Positions 1 through 7,057 of a stretch of 13,354 bases of DNA are shown one piece after another; the stretch's first letter is position 1; every line of letters begins with the position of its first letter. The stretch spans positions 1 to 13,354 of the forward strand of contig JAAVHM010000097.1 in the NCBI GenBank assembly GCA_014799675.1. The letters are read 5' to 3'. Source of the DNA: Ruminococcus sp. GTDB lineage: Bacteria; Bacillota; Clostridia; Oscillospirales; Ruminococcaceae. A program made the position numbers and the translations under genes. The notes under the pieces were generated by a model. The model made no database searches. It saw only the letters and a list, made by a program, of their open reading frames with translations, and was not told the DNA's origin.

Positions 1-1
1 A

Positions 2-622
2 GACCACATCATTGGAATAATCTGCGTCAAGGATCTGCTTTGCTTTGTGGGTTCGGAGGCTGCGGAAAGCGCCGAGGCGGCAAGCTTTGTGCGGGACATA
101 ATCTATCTTCCCGAGTCCGTACCCTGCGGAGAGGCTTTCAAGCGTCTTACGGAGGGGAAAATGCAGATGGCTGCGGTCATTGACGAATACGGCGGAACTG
201 CGGGGATCGTCACAATGGAGGATATTGTTGAGACCATTGTGGGAAATATTCAGGACGAATACGACGACGAGGAAGAGGCGATCGTTAAAATATCGGAGGA
301 GACCTACACCATTGCGGGTACGGCAGACCCCGAGGAGGTTTTTGAAAAGCTGGGCATACCGCTTCCCGAAATATCGGAGGACAGCGGCGAGGAGGCTGAG
401 GACAGACCCTTTGACGATCTTGACGATTTCGATACCATGAGTGGCTTTATTGTGGAGCTTCTCGGGCGTATCCCCGAGGAAAACGAGAACCCCTCGGTGG
501 AATACGGCAGCTGGGCTTTTACCGTGCTTGTCACGGAGGATAAATGTATATCAAAAATCAAAGCGACTTTAATGAGTACAAGTGATGAAAAAAACAATGA
601 AAAAGGAGAGCAATCAAAATGA
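2..622 (+). CDS. CorC/HlyC-family CBS-domain protein, 3' part
   Basis: The reading frame is open from the first bases of the window, so this is the C-terminal part (206 residues visible) of a longer gene. Upstream of an internal GTG at 47 it already reads DHIIGIICVKDLL, the end of a first CBS motif. A second CBS motif follows, with the hallmark AAVIDEYGGTAGIVTMED. After an acidic stretch comes the CorC/HlyC C-terminal domain, ending in the typical DDFDTMSGFIVELLGRIPEE and a final beta-strand region. In this family an N-terminal DUF21 membrane domain, outside the window, is thought to export Mg2+/Co2+ or act in cation homeostasis, and the CBS pair senses nucleotides or Mg2+. The TGA stop shares bases with the ATG of the next gene (ATGA), so the two are probably translationally coupled. 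Family assignment is firm; the transported ion is not shown. Confidence 0.9.
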   Translation, partial: DHIIGIICVKDLLCFVGSEAAESAEAASFVRDIIYLPESVPCGEAFKRLTEGKMQMAAVIDEYGGTAGIVTMEDIVETIVGNIQDEYDDEEEAIVKISEETYTIAGTADPEEVFEKLGIPLPEISEDSGEEAEDRPFDDLDDFDTMSGFIVELLGRIPEENENPSVEYGSWAFTVLVTEDKCISKIKATLMSTSDEKNNEKGEQSK

Positions 623-2289
623 AGAAAAAACTAAGCTTTGTCCTTGCTTTTCTTATGGCGGCTTCCATTATGGCAGGCTGTAAGAAAACGGAGGAAAATA
701 CCGACGGACTTCCCGACCTGACCACGCCGGCGGTGTCTCTTACACAGATGTCCACAACGGCTTCCGAGGAGACCACTACGACCACCGAGACAACGACTGA
801 AGAGACCACAACGGAGGAGACCGAGGAAAGCGAGACGGAGACTACTACAGGCTCTGAGACTACCTCCGCGACTACGGCTACCGCGGCTTCCGCAACTGCC
901 GCCGCAAAGGAATGGAACGAGACCGAGATCAGCGAGACGCTGTACATAAAGACCTCCTGCTACTCCAGAACAAAGGCTATCGTTGGCTCTGATTCCGTTA
1001 AGAAATATTCTGTCGGAACAAGGATAGAGGTCGTTGCCGCTACAGACACAGGCTACTACAAGCTTGCGGACGGCACGTTCATTCACTCCGATTATGTTAC
1101 TGACGAAGCTCCCTCTGCCACAACCACCAAGAAGCCTACAACAACAAAGGTTACAGAGGACGACGGTCTTATTATTGAAGATCCCGACACGACAACAAAG
1201 AAGCCCTCTTCGGGAACTGCTTCAATAGACGGCAAGCACCCCAAGAGCTTCAAGGACAGATATCCTTATCAGCAGCTTTCAAGCAAGGAAAAGGAGCTTT
1301 ATCAGGTAATTGTTGAGGCGGCTTACGAATTCAACGACATGGTAAGTATGCCCCAGGGTCTTGACAGCGATCAGATATACAGAGTTTACAGTATGGTATA
1401 CGACAACGAGCCGCAGCTTTTCTGGCTTTCAAGGTCTATGCCTACAGCTCTCGGCGGTTCGCTCCTTATGGACTACTCTCACACAAAGAGCGAGTGTGAA
1501 AGCTATCAGGCTGTTATCGACAAGAACAGAAAAGAGATCATGAAGTCGGTAAACGGCTACTCCAGCACTATAAGCAAGCTTAAGGTAATTTACGACTGGA
1601 TAGTACTCAACAACACCTGTGACGTAACGGCAGGCGGCGACGGAAGCACTATCATCAACGGTATCGGCGGATACGGCGTTATCCAGTGTCAGGGCTATGC
1701 GAAGTCGTTCCTTTACCTCTGCGACTATGCGGGTATCGAATGCATGACTGTTCCCGGAATAAACGGTACTTCCGACGAAAGACCTTCTCACGCATGGAAC
1801 ATCGTTTACTGCGACAACGGTTACTATATCATCGACTCAACATGGGGCGACCCGATAACAAGCTACGGCAACAAGAATTACCTCAGATACACATTTTTCC
1901 TTACAAACGACGAGCTGACAACAGGCACTCACCTTAACAAGGCGACCATGACAAGAAACAACGGAACTGTTGTCAAGATCTACGATCCCCCCGCTTGTAC
2001 AAAGACCTCCTGCTACTACTTCAAGGCGTATAATAAGGAGTACAGCGATTTCAAGACGGCAAAGCAGGCTATTCTTGACGATATCGCTAAGGCTGTAAAG
2101 GAAAAGAGAAATGTTGTTGAGATCAGAGTTACAAGCCACGACCTCTGGGAGCAGCTTTTCACTACCGACATAGCTGTTGAATTCCAGAAGTATGCGAAGG
2201 AGCAGAGCAGCAGCGTTTCAAAGATAAACAGACAGCGCGCGATAACAGAGGGTTCGCTTGTTGTTCAGTACGATATCGTATATAATTAA
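619..2289 (+). CDS. Transglutaminase-like lipoprotein 1, with SH3-like domain
   Basis: 556 residues. A lipoprotein signal peptide ends in the lipobox MAGC, with the lipidated Cys at 21. A long Thr/Glu-rich spacer (about 40-95) leads to an SH3-like domain (about 106-163, YIKTSCYSRTKAIVG...GYYKLADGTFIHSDYV), which in other secreted bacterial proteins often binds peptidoglycan. A second Thr/Lys linker is followed by the family's helical pre-domain (from about 220, LSSKEKELY ... MVYDNEPQLFWLS) and a transglutaminase-like core. The predicted triad is C357 (IQCQGYAK), H391 (SHAWN) and D406 (IIDSTWGDP). A C-terminal alpha/beta domain ends in VVQYDIVYN. It is the first of five tandem paralogs and the only one with the SH3-like module. 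The start is fixed by the SD AAAAGGAG at 601-608 and overlaps the stop of the preceding gene. The protein probably sits on the outer membrane face, reaching into the wall. Whether it cross-links, hydrolyses or binds peptides is unknown. Confidence 0.9.
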   Translation: MKKKLSFVLAFLMAASIMAGCKKTEENTDGLPDLTTPAVSLTQMSTTASEETTTTTETTTEETTTEETEESETETTTGSETTSATTATAASATAAAKEWNETEISETLYIKTSCYSRTKAIVGSDSVKKYSVGTRIEVVAATDTGYYKLADGTFIHSDYVTDEAPSATTTKKPTTTKVTEDDGLIIEDPDTTTKKPSSGTASIDGKHPKSFKDRYPYQQLSSKEKELYQVIVEAAYEFNDMVSMPQGLDSDQIYRVYSMVYDNEPQLFWLSRSMPTALGGSLLMDYSHTKSECESYQAVIDKNRKEIMKSVNGYSSTISKLKVIYDWIVLNNTCDVTAGGDGSTIINGIGGYGVIQCQGYAKSFLYLCDYAGIECMTVPGINGTSDERPSHAWNIVYCDNGYYIIDSTWGDPITSYGNKNYLRYTFFLTNDELTTGTHLNKATMTRNNGTVVKIYDPPACTKTSCYYFKAYNKEYSDFKTAKQAILDDIAKAVKEKRNVVEIRVTSHDLWEQLFTTDIAVEFQKYAKEQSSSVSKINRQRAITEGSLVVQYDIVYN

Positions 2290-2301
2290 TGTATAAAATT
2301 T

Positions 2302-2342
2302 CACGCAGGGGTAGGTCACGGCTTTGATTTATCCCTGCTGTG
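2302..2342 (+). terminator. Stem-loop after lipoprotein gene 1, weak terminator candidate
   Basis: CACGCAGGGGTA (2302-2313) can pair with TATCCCTGC-T-GTG (2330-2342), with one G-U type pair, one bulged T and a 16-base loop. It lies 12 bases after the stop codon. There is no run of T after the stem, only TGCTTATCTT, so it does not meet the usual criteria for an intrinsic terminator. It may instead protect the 3' end of the message. Confidence 0.3.
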
Positions 2343-2372
2343 CTTATCTTAAATCAAAAATGGTAATTTATC

Positions 2373-2485
2373 CTAATTCACTCCCAATGTGCAGACAAAA
2401 AATTCTGCACAAAAACCATATAAAAAAGTTAAAACTTTTCAAGTTTTTGTTTGAATTTTTTGTACACATTTAGGTCGTGAATTAG
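2373..2485. repeat. Long palindromic intergenic repeat, copy 1 (inverted copy)
   Basis: This 113-bp sequence folds on itself over almost its full length. The outer arms CTAATTCAC (2373-2381) and GTGAATTAG (2477-2485) match perfectly. AATGTG, AAAAAATTC and ACAAAAAC in the left arm each have their complement in the right arm, and the tip is the small hairpin AAAAGTT-AA-AACTTTT (2424-2439). The left arm also contains GTGCAGA-(8 bases)-TCTGCAC (2389-2410), a side hairpin. Read on this strand, GTGCAGACAAAAAATTCTGC followed by ACAAAAACCATATA matches the reverse complement of the repeats at 6935 and 8371, so this copy is inverted. No gene is encoded. It ends 32 bases before the next start codon. It could be a MITE-like element, a 5'-UTR structure, or both. 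Confidence 0.85.
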
Positions 2486-2517
2486 TATTATTCTATCACG
2501 GAAGGAATTGTTTTAAA

Positions 2518-3912
2518 ATGAAAAAGAAGTTTTTAAGCGTGCTTGCTTTTATCATGGCTATTTCAATGATGGCGGCAGGCTGTTCTGACAATAAAGACCC
2601 TGAGACTGCGGACGGTTCTGAAACGTCCATAAAGGTCATTAACAACAACGCCGAGACCGACCTTGACGGCAACACGGGCGTTACGTCCGCAACTACAACC
2701 GCTGTAACAGAGGAAATGGTAACTCTTACCGACGCCGAAGGAAACGCGGTTACAGGCGTTGACGGAAACGCTATTACAGTCCCCGCGGTCACAACGGCAG
2801 TAAGCACGGGAACATTGAGCGATGAGGAGATAGAGGCGGCTATGACAAGCCAGACCACCGAAGCTAACCTCAATATTACAAGAACAGATACCGAGAGATA
2901 CGGTTACTCCACTCTTACGGCAGAGGAAAAGAAGCTTTACGACGATATCGTAAACGGCATTGAGGGTCTGAAGTACAAGATATGCGAAGAGGACGCTTAC
3001 TCTATCGAGGAATGGACTAAGATATACGGTATGGTTTATAATCAGGAGCCGAGACTTTTCTATATGAACTCAAGGGTAAAGGTGGGCAAGCTTTTCTACA
3101 CGACGAAAAGCCCCGACGCTATCCACGAGATGCAGACGGCTATCGACGCTGTTGCGGACAAGCTTATCAGCGAGGCGGCGGGAAAATCCTCCACTTTTGA
3201 AAAGCTTAAGGTTTTCCACGATTATCTTGTTCTTAATTCTTCCTTTGAATTCTCCGAGGGAGACCAGAGCTACAACGCAAGCATTTACAACGCTTTCGGC
3301 AGCGGCGAGGCGCAGGGCAACATTCAGTGCAACGGTTACGCAAAGGCTATGCAGTATCTCTGCGACAAGGCGGGTATTGTGAGCATGGTAGTTACCGGCG
3401 AGACCGACGCGGGAGCTTCCCACGCGTGGAACGTTGTGGACGTTGACGGCAAGTGGTACAACCTTGACTGCACATGGGACGACCCACTTATGGATCCTCC
3501 CAACTACAAGAATATAAGATACAATTATTTCCTTGTCCCCGACAAGTGGATACACAATATCACTCATATGCACGTTAATCAGCAGAAGCTTTCAAGCGGA
3601 AAGTACATTACATACTTTACGCCTCCCGCCTGCACGGAGACTGCACAGAACTATTTTATAAAGAGTGGCTATGTTTACAACGATTTCGCTTCCGCGGAGA
3701 CGGCTATAAAGGCGGAGATCAAAAAGGCGGCGGAGAACAAGTCCCGTTCGGCTCACATCATGGTGGGTTCAAAGGACGTTTACGACCAGATCTATGCAAA
3801 GGGTACGGAGTATCAGAAGTACGCAAGAGAATTTTCCGGCGTAAGAGGCATCAACAATGCGGCTTGCAGCGAGGAAATGCTGCTTATCGAGTTTGACGTT
3901 CTGTACAATTGA
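2518..3912 (+). CDS. Transglutaminase-like lipoprotein 2
   Basis: 464 residues. The signal peptide begins MKKKFLSVLAFIMAI and ends in the lipobox AAGC, with the lipidated Cys at 22. A Thr/Asp/Asn-rich spacer of about 110 residues separates it from the family pre-domain (from about 133, LTAEEKKLYDDIV ... MVYNQEPRLFYMN). The core has C271 (IQCNGYAK), H302 (SHAWNVV) and D317 (NLDCTWDDP), all with family spacing, followed by the shared C-terminal domain ending LLIEFDVLYN. The SD GGAAGGAA at 2500-2507 lies 10 bases before the ATG. There is no SH3-like domain. It closely resembles lipoprotein 1 in signal peptide, core and codon use, which suggests a relatively recent duplication. The 3' end lies 10 bases from the next gene, so 2518-5113 is probably one transcript. 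Function beyond an extracellular transglutaminase/cysteine-protease fold is unknown. Confidence 0.9.
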   Translation: MKKKFLSVLAFIMAISMMAAGCSDNKDPETADGSETSIKVINNNAETDLDGNTGVTSATTTAVTEEMVTLTDAEGNAVTGVDGNAITVPAVTTAVSTGTLSDEEIEAAMTSQTTEANLNITRTDTERYGYSTLTAEEKKLYDDIVNGIEGLKYKICEEDAYSIEEWTKIYGMVYNQEPRLFYMNSRVKVGKLFYTTKSPDAIHEMQTAIDAVADKLISEAAGKSSTFEKLKVFHDYLVLNSSFEFSEGDQSYNASIYNAFGSGEAQGNIQCNGYAKAMQYLCDKAGIVSMVVTGETDAGASHAWNVVDVDGKWYNLDCTWDDPLMDPPNYKNIRYNYFLVPDKWIHNITHMHVNQQKLSSGKYITYFTPPACTETAQNYFIKSGYVYNDFASAETAIKAEIKKAAENKSRSAHIMVGSKDVYDQIYAKGTEYQKYAREFSGVRGINNAACSEEMLLIEFDVLYN

Positions 3913-3922
3913 TTTTTAAGGT

Positions 3923-5113
3923 ATGAAAAAGATCGGTAAATTGAATTTGTACGGCAGAGTCATTTCCGCGGTTTTATGCGCGGCGGTCTCGGTATCGCTC
4001 TGCGGCTGCCGTAAAATTTCGGAAGAACCTGTTGAGGGGACGACGGACAGCGTTGTTATTTCCCCGGAAATAACGGAGGGGGAGTTTGTTTCTCCCGTTT
4101 ACGAAAGTCTCACCGACGAGGAAAAACAGCTTTACGACAAGATACGGGAGGCTGTGGAAAATTTTGACGAGTCAGTAAGCTTTGATACGCCAGTGCCGAG
4201 AGACACGGTGCGGAAGATATACCGTCTTGTTTACGCGCAGGAGAGACAGCTTTTCTGGTTCAGCAACGTTTTTTACGCTCCCGAAAAGGAGATAAGCGTG
4301 TACACCCTGAGCTATCTTTTCACAAAGGACGCGGCGAACGTTATGCGGGCGGAGCTTGACCTTGCGGCTTCGGATATAATAAACGGACTGCCGAAGGACG
4401 CGGACGTTTTTGACAAGCTTGTGTACTTCCACGACAAGATAGTTACGGGCTGTGAATTTTCCCAGACAAGCGTGAACAGCAGCTCCGCCTACGGCGTGCT
4501 TGTAGACGGCGCGGGACAGTGCGAGGGATATGCGGCGGCTATGGCGTTTTTGTGCAGTGAAGCGGGTATCCCAAATTATATGGTGACCGGCTTTGACGCT
4601 GACGGAGCTACTCACGCATGGAACAAGGTAGTCCTTGACGGTGAATGGTACAATGTTGACTGCACTTGGGACGACCCTATTTTAAAGCGGGATCAAAAGG
4701 ATTTTGTGCGGCACGACTATATGCTTGTGACGGACGCGGAGATAGAGGGCATTACTCATTTTATCAACGAGGAGCTTTACAGCGGTATTCCTGCCTGTAC
4801 GGCTGCGGCGGGGAATTACTTTGAGAAAAAGGGTATTGTTTACGGCACTGCCGCCGAGGCTGTGGAGGCTATGCGGGAGCAGGTCAAGTCTGCGGGTCTT
4901 GCGGGAAAGCGCGAGACTGAGCTGCGGCTTTCGGACGAAAACGAATACTTTGCCGCCCTTGCAAGGCTTATTGACAACGGCGAGATGAAGGATATAATCG
5001 AGGACATAAACGGAGAATACGGGACAAAAATAAGCTCCGTCTACAGGCACAACAACGATAAGCTTCACATAATACATCTTTCCCTGATATACGAACAGGA
5101 CAAGCAAGGCTGA
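3923..5113 (+). CDS. Transglutaminase-like lipoprotein 3, short spacer
   Basis: 396 residues, the shortest of the five. A signal peptide ending SLCGC puts the lipidated Cys at 29. Only about 34 residues separate this from the pre-domain (from about 63, LTDEEKQLYDKI ... LVYAQERQLFWFS), so the catalytic domain would lie close to the membrane. The triad is C200 (GQCEGYAA), H231 (THAWNKV) and D246 (NVDCTWDDP). The C-terminal domain is shared with the family but ends in a charged tail, YEQDKQG. The ATG is 10 bases after the previous stop. The only SD-like sequence, AAGG at 3918-3921, is one base from the ATG and too close to work normally, so initiation probably depends on ribosomes finishing the upstream gene. 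Arginine codons are mostly CGG here, whereas lipoprotein 1 uses mostly AGA. Confidence 0.9.
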   Translation: MKKIGKLNLYGRVISAVLCAAVSVSLCGCRKISEEPVEGTTDSVVISPEITEGEFVSPVYESLTDEEKQLYDKIREAVENFDESVSFDTPVPRDTVRKIYRLVYAQERQLFWFSNVFYAPEKEISVYTLSYLFTKDAANVMRAELDLAASDIINGLPKDADVFDKLVYFHDKIVTGCEFSQTSVNSSSAYGVLVDGAGQCEGYAAAMAFLCSEAGIPNYMVTGFDADGATHAWNKVVLDGEWYNVDCTWDDPILKRDQKDFVRHDYMLVTDAEIEGITHFINEELYSGIPACTAAAGNYFEKKGIVYGTAAEAVEAMREQVKSAGLAGKRETELRLSDENEYFAALARLIDNGEMKDIIEDINGEYGTKISSVYRHNNDKLHIIHLSLIYEQDKQG

Positions 5114-5118
5114 GCAAA

Positions 5119-5135
5119 GCTGAACTCTGTTCAGC
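5119..5135 (+). other. Short perfect hairpin just after the stop codon
   Basis: GCTGAAC-TCT-GTTCAGC is a perfect 7-bp stem with a 3-base loop, 5 bases after the TGA of lipoprotein gene 3. No T tract follows (AGGACCCATTG), so it is not a standard intrinsic terminator. A different but similarly placed hairpin precedes the second copy of the repeat that follows here (see 10468-10483). Confidence 0.5.
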
Positions 5136-5144
5136 AGGACCCAT

Positions 5145-5222
5145 TGTCACCCCCAATGTTAAATACGTGATATTTTTACTTTGTAAAAGCCCCCTCAAAG
5201 GGGGCGGGGATATTATTGGGGG
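5145..5222. repeat. Intergenic repeat family 2, copy A
   Basis: TGTCACCCCCAATGTTAAAT (5145-5164) and GCCCCCTCAAAGGGGGCGGG (5189-5208), separated by an AT-rich stretch with TTTACTTT, recur with few changes at 10490-10550. The core is a hairpin GCCCCCT-CAA-AGGGGGC. In this copy an outer inverted pair, CCCCCAAT (5150-5157) and ATTGGGGG (5215-5222), encloses it. There is no coding potential and no T tract. The remaining gap to the next gene (5223-5305) is AT-rich and holds an SD, AAAGGAG (5286-5292), but no promoter I trust. Confidence 0.75.
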
Positions 5223-5305
5223 AAAAGTTTGTTAAGGTACTGGGGAGTAAAATTTTTATTTTATATTCTCTGTTTTAATTTTTTTAAAGGAGCAAATTCC
5301 GTTTT

Positions 5306-6856
5306 ATGAACAGGTTTAAAAAAGGCTTTTTGAGGTTCGGGGCGGCGGCGCTGTCCGCATTGATGCTTTCGTCATGCGACACTCATACTGCGGAGTGGGA
5401 CGATGACCTGCCCGTTCCCGTGACTACCTCCGCTTCGCCTACGGTGATAATTGTGACCGAGGAAAGCACCACTACCGAGGAGATAACTCTCCCCACAAGG
5501 GAAATCACCTCGCGGACGGCGGCTACTTCGGAGACGCCGGAGCTTGCCACAACGACAAATCCGCCTACGGACCCTGTAGACGGCACAACGGCGGTCTCAA
5601 CGATACCGGGCGTACCGAGAGTGCCTCTTTCGGAGTTCACTTCAACGACCCCCTCGCTCACAGAGTCGGATACGTCCTCAATGACCGAGCCTCCCATAAG
5701 CTTTTCCTCTGTTTATGACAGCGGGACGGCTTCTCTTACCGAGGATACTGTTCATGTGGTGACAACTCTCCCCGACGTTACAGACCCGTTTGCTCCATAC
5801 ACGGCGAGGGAAGAGATAGTACGTCCATACAGCTATAAGATGCTGAACAACGATAAGTACACTTATATTTACGACGCCCTTGTGACCGCTATAGACAGGC
5901 GCAGGACGGACATAACTTTTTCCGACGTTATGGGAATTACTGCGGACGATTATCTTGCGGTGTATCAGCAGATATACAACGATGAGATAAATATGTTCTT
6001 TATAGACCCGAAAATACAGTATGCCATACAGTCCTCCACAAAAACGGTGGCTTCGGCGGTGATAATCTACAAGCACGGCGGCGCGGAGATATCCCGCATG
6101 GAGGAAGCTATCGACGAGGAGGTAAACAGAGTCCTGGACGGCATTGCTCCGAATATGTCCCAGTATGATATAGTAAAGTATTTCCATGATTACATTTGCG
6201 AAAATGTCGTTTACGACGACGAGGCGGAAAACTGCAACAATATTTACGGCGCGTTCGTGAACAAGAGAGCCTTGTGTCAGGGCATGGCAAAGGCGTTCTC
6301 GTATCTCTGCGGAAAGGTTGGTATCGAGACCCTTACTGTAACGGGAGACGCTGACGGTATCGCCCATATGTGGAACATGGTAAAGTTAGGCGGGGAGTGG
6401 TATCACATAGACCCTACCTATGATAACGCTGAGTCGCCTACTTACGGAAGATATGTGAGGTATGACTATTTCTGTCTTGACGACGATACTATGCGTTCAA
6501 AGCGCAATATTTACGAACAGGAGTACGAATATCCGAGAGCAGGTTCGTCAAGGTGCAATTATTATTCAAGGAACGGACTTGTGGGAAACGACTGGGATTC
6601 GGTAAGAGATATACTTACGGATCAGGTCGTGAAGTCCGCGGAGGAAAAAAAGGTCATTGCACAGGTAAAATGCTCTGACAAGGCGGTCTATGACGAGGCT
6701 ATGGACAAGCTTTTCGGGCTTTCGGAAAAGCAGGCTATAAACGTTATGAACGACGCTCTTACAATGTCGGACAACAAGTTCAGGACGGATAATATTTCTT
6801 ACGCATACGACGAGGGTACGCATATAATAACTTTGTATCTGGATTATACGAATTAA
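5306..6856 (+). CDS. Transglutaminase-like lipoprotein 4, long Thr/Pro spacer
   Basis: 516 residues. The signal peptide MNRFKKGFLRFGAAALSALM ends in LSSC, with the lipidated Cys at 24. A spacer of about 155 residues rich in Thr, Ser, Pro and Glu follows and may be O-glycosylated or span the wall. The pre-domain starts near 180 (LNNDKYTYIYDALV ... QIYNDEINMFFID). The core has C324 (RALCQGMAK), H354 (AHMWNMV) and D369 (HIDPTYDNAE). It belongs with lipoprotein 5 in a subgroup with ALC(Q/E)G and HMWN, unlike the QC and HAWN of lipoproteins 1-3. The Trp after the catalytic Asp in the other four (TWDD/TWGD/TWDN) is Tyr here. The C-terminal domain ends IITLYLDYTN. The SD AAAGGAG (5286-5292) is 13 bases before the ATG, a long spacing, but I see no better start. 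Confidence 0.9.
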   Translation: MNRFKKGFLRFGAAALSALMLSSCDTHTAEWDDDLPVPVTTSASPTVIIVTEESTTTEEITLPTREITSRTAATSETPELATTTNPPTDPVDGTTAVSTIPGVPRVPLSEFTSTTPSLTESDTSSMTEPPISFSSVYDSGTASLTEDTVHVVTTLPDVTDPFAPYTAREEIVRPYSYKMLNNDKYTYIYDALVTAIDRRRTDITFSDVMGITADDYLAVYQQIYNDEINMFFIDPKIQYAIQSSTKTVASAVIIYKHGGAEISRMEEAIDEEVNRVLDGIAPNMSQYDIVKYFHDYICENVVYDDEAENCNNIYGAFVNKRALCQGMAKAFSYLCGKVGIETLTVTGDADGIAHMWNMVKLGGEWYHIDPTYDNAESPTYGRYVRYDYFCLDDDTMRSKRNIYEQEYEYPRAGSSRCNYYSRNGLVGNDWDSVRDILTDQVVKSAEEKKVIAQVKCSDKAVYDEAMDKLFGLSEKQAINVMNDALTMSDNKFRTDNISYAYDEGTHIITLYLDYTN

Positions 6857-6930
6857 AATAATGTCTTTAGACAAACTCATTTCGGCATTGCTGCAGCATC
6901 AGATTAATTTTTCCCGCGGTTTTGATTTGA

Positions 6931-6939
6931 TGTTATACT
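6931..6939 (+). promoter_or_regulatory. Possible extended -10 element before lipoprotein 5
   Basis: TGTTATACT is a TGn-TATACT extended -10. I find no convincing -35 about 17 bases upstream. If used, transcription would begin near 6946 inside the left arm of the palindrome at 6935-7037, putting most of that structure in the 5' UTR. The flanking gap 6857-6930 has only short palindromes (GTCT-TT-AGAC, TGCTGCAGCA) and no clear terminator. Confidence 0.3.
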
Positions 6940-7037
6940 AAACACCAATTAAAAAGCGTATAAAAAATCTTTGCAAAAATTTGCATATATGATTTTTGTG
7001 CAGATTTTTTATCTGCACTTTTATTGGTGTTTAGTAT
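6935..7037. repeat. Long palindromic intergenic repeat, copy 2
   Basis: This 103-bp near-perfect palindrome has outer arms ATACTAAACACCAAT (6935-6949) and ATTGGTGTTTAGTAT (7023-7037). Pairing continues inward through AAAAAATCT/AGATTTTTT and CAAAAAT/ATTTTTG to a tip around TTGCATATATG. Its right arm contains the side hairpin GTGCAGA-TTTTTTA-TCTGCAC (6998-7018). It matches the repeat at 8371-8473 on the same strand and the one at 2373-2485 on the opposite strand. It ends 20 bases before the next start codon. It encodes no protein. The CTAA...TTAG ends flanked by TA resemble a TA-targeting MITE, but this is inference. Confidence 0.9.
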
Positions 7038-7057
7038 TAGGATAAGGTGGTGGAAAT

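Noticed and set aside
770..900. ACC/ACT/GAG-rich tract in lipoprotein 1 as a tandem repeat or CRISPR-like array
   Set aside because: It is a Thr/Glu-rich coding spacer with no regular repeat-spacer pattern; its frame is intact on both sides.
558..947. Minus-strand open frames opposite the lipoprotein genes, including Val/Ser-rich ones at 558-947, 2496-2873 and 5383-5697
   Set aside because: They mirror Thr/Glu-rich codons of the real genes, have no ribosome binding site or recognisable domain, and lie wholly or mostly within well-supported + strand genes.
5189..5205. GCCCCCTCAAAGGGGGC as an intrinsic terminator
   Set aside because: The stem is strong, but GGGGATATTA follows instead of a T tract, and the whole block recurs as a dispersed repeat.
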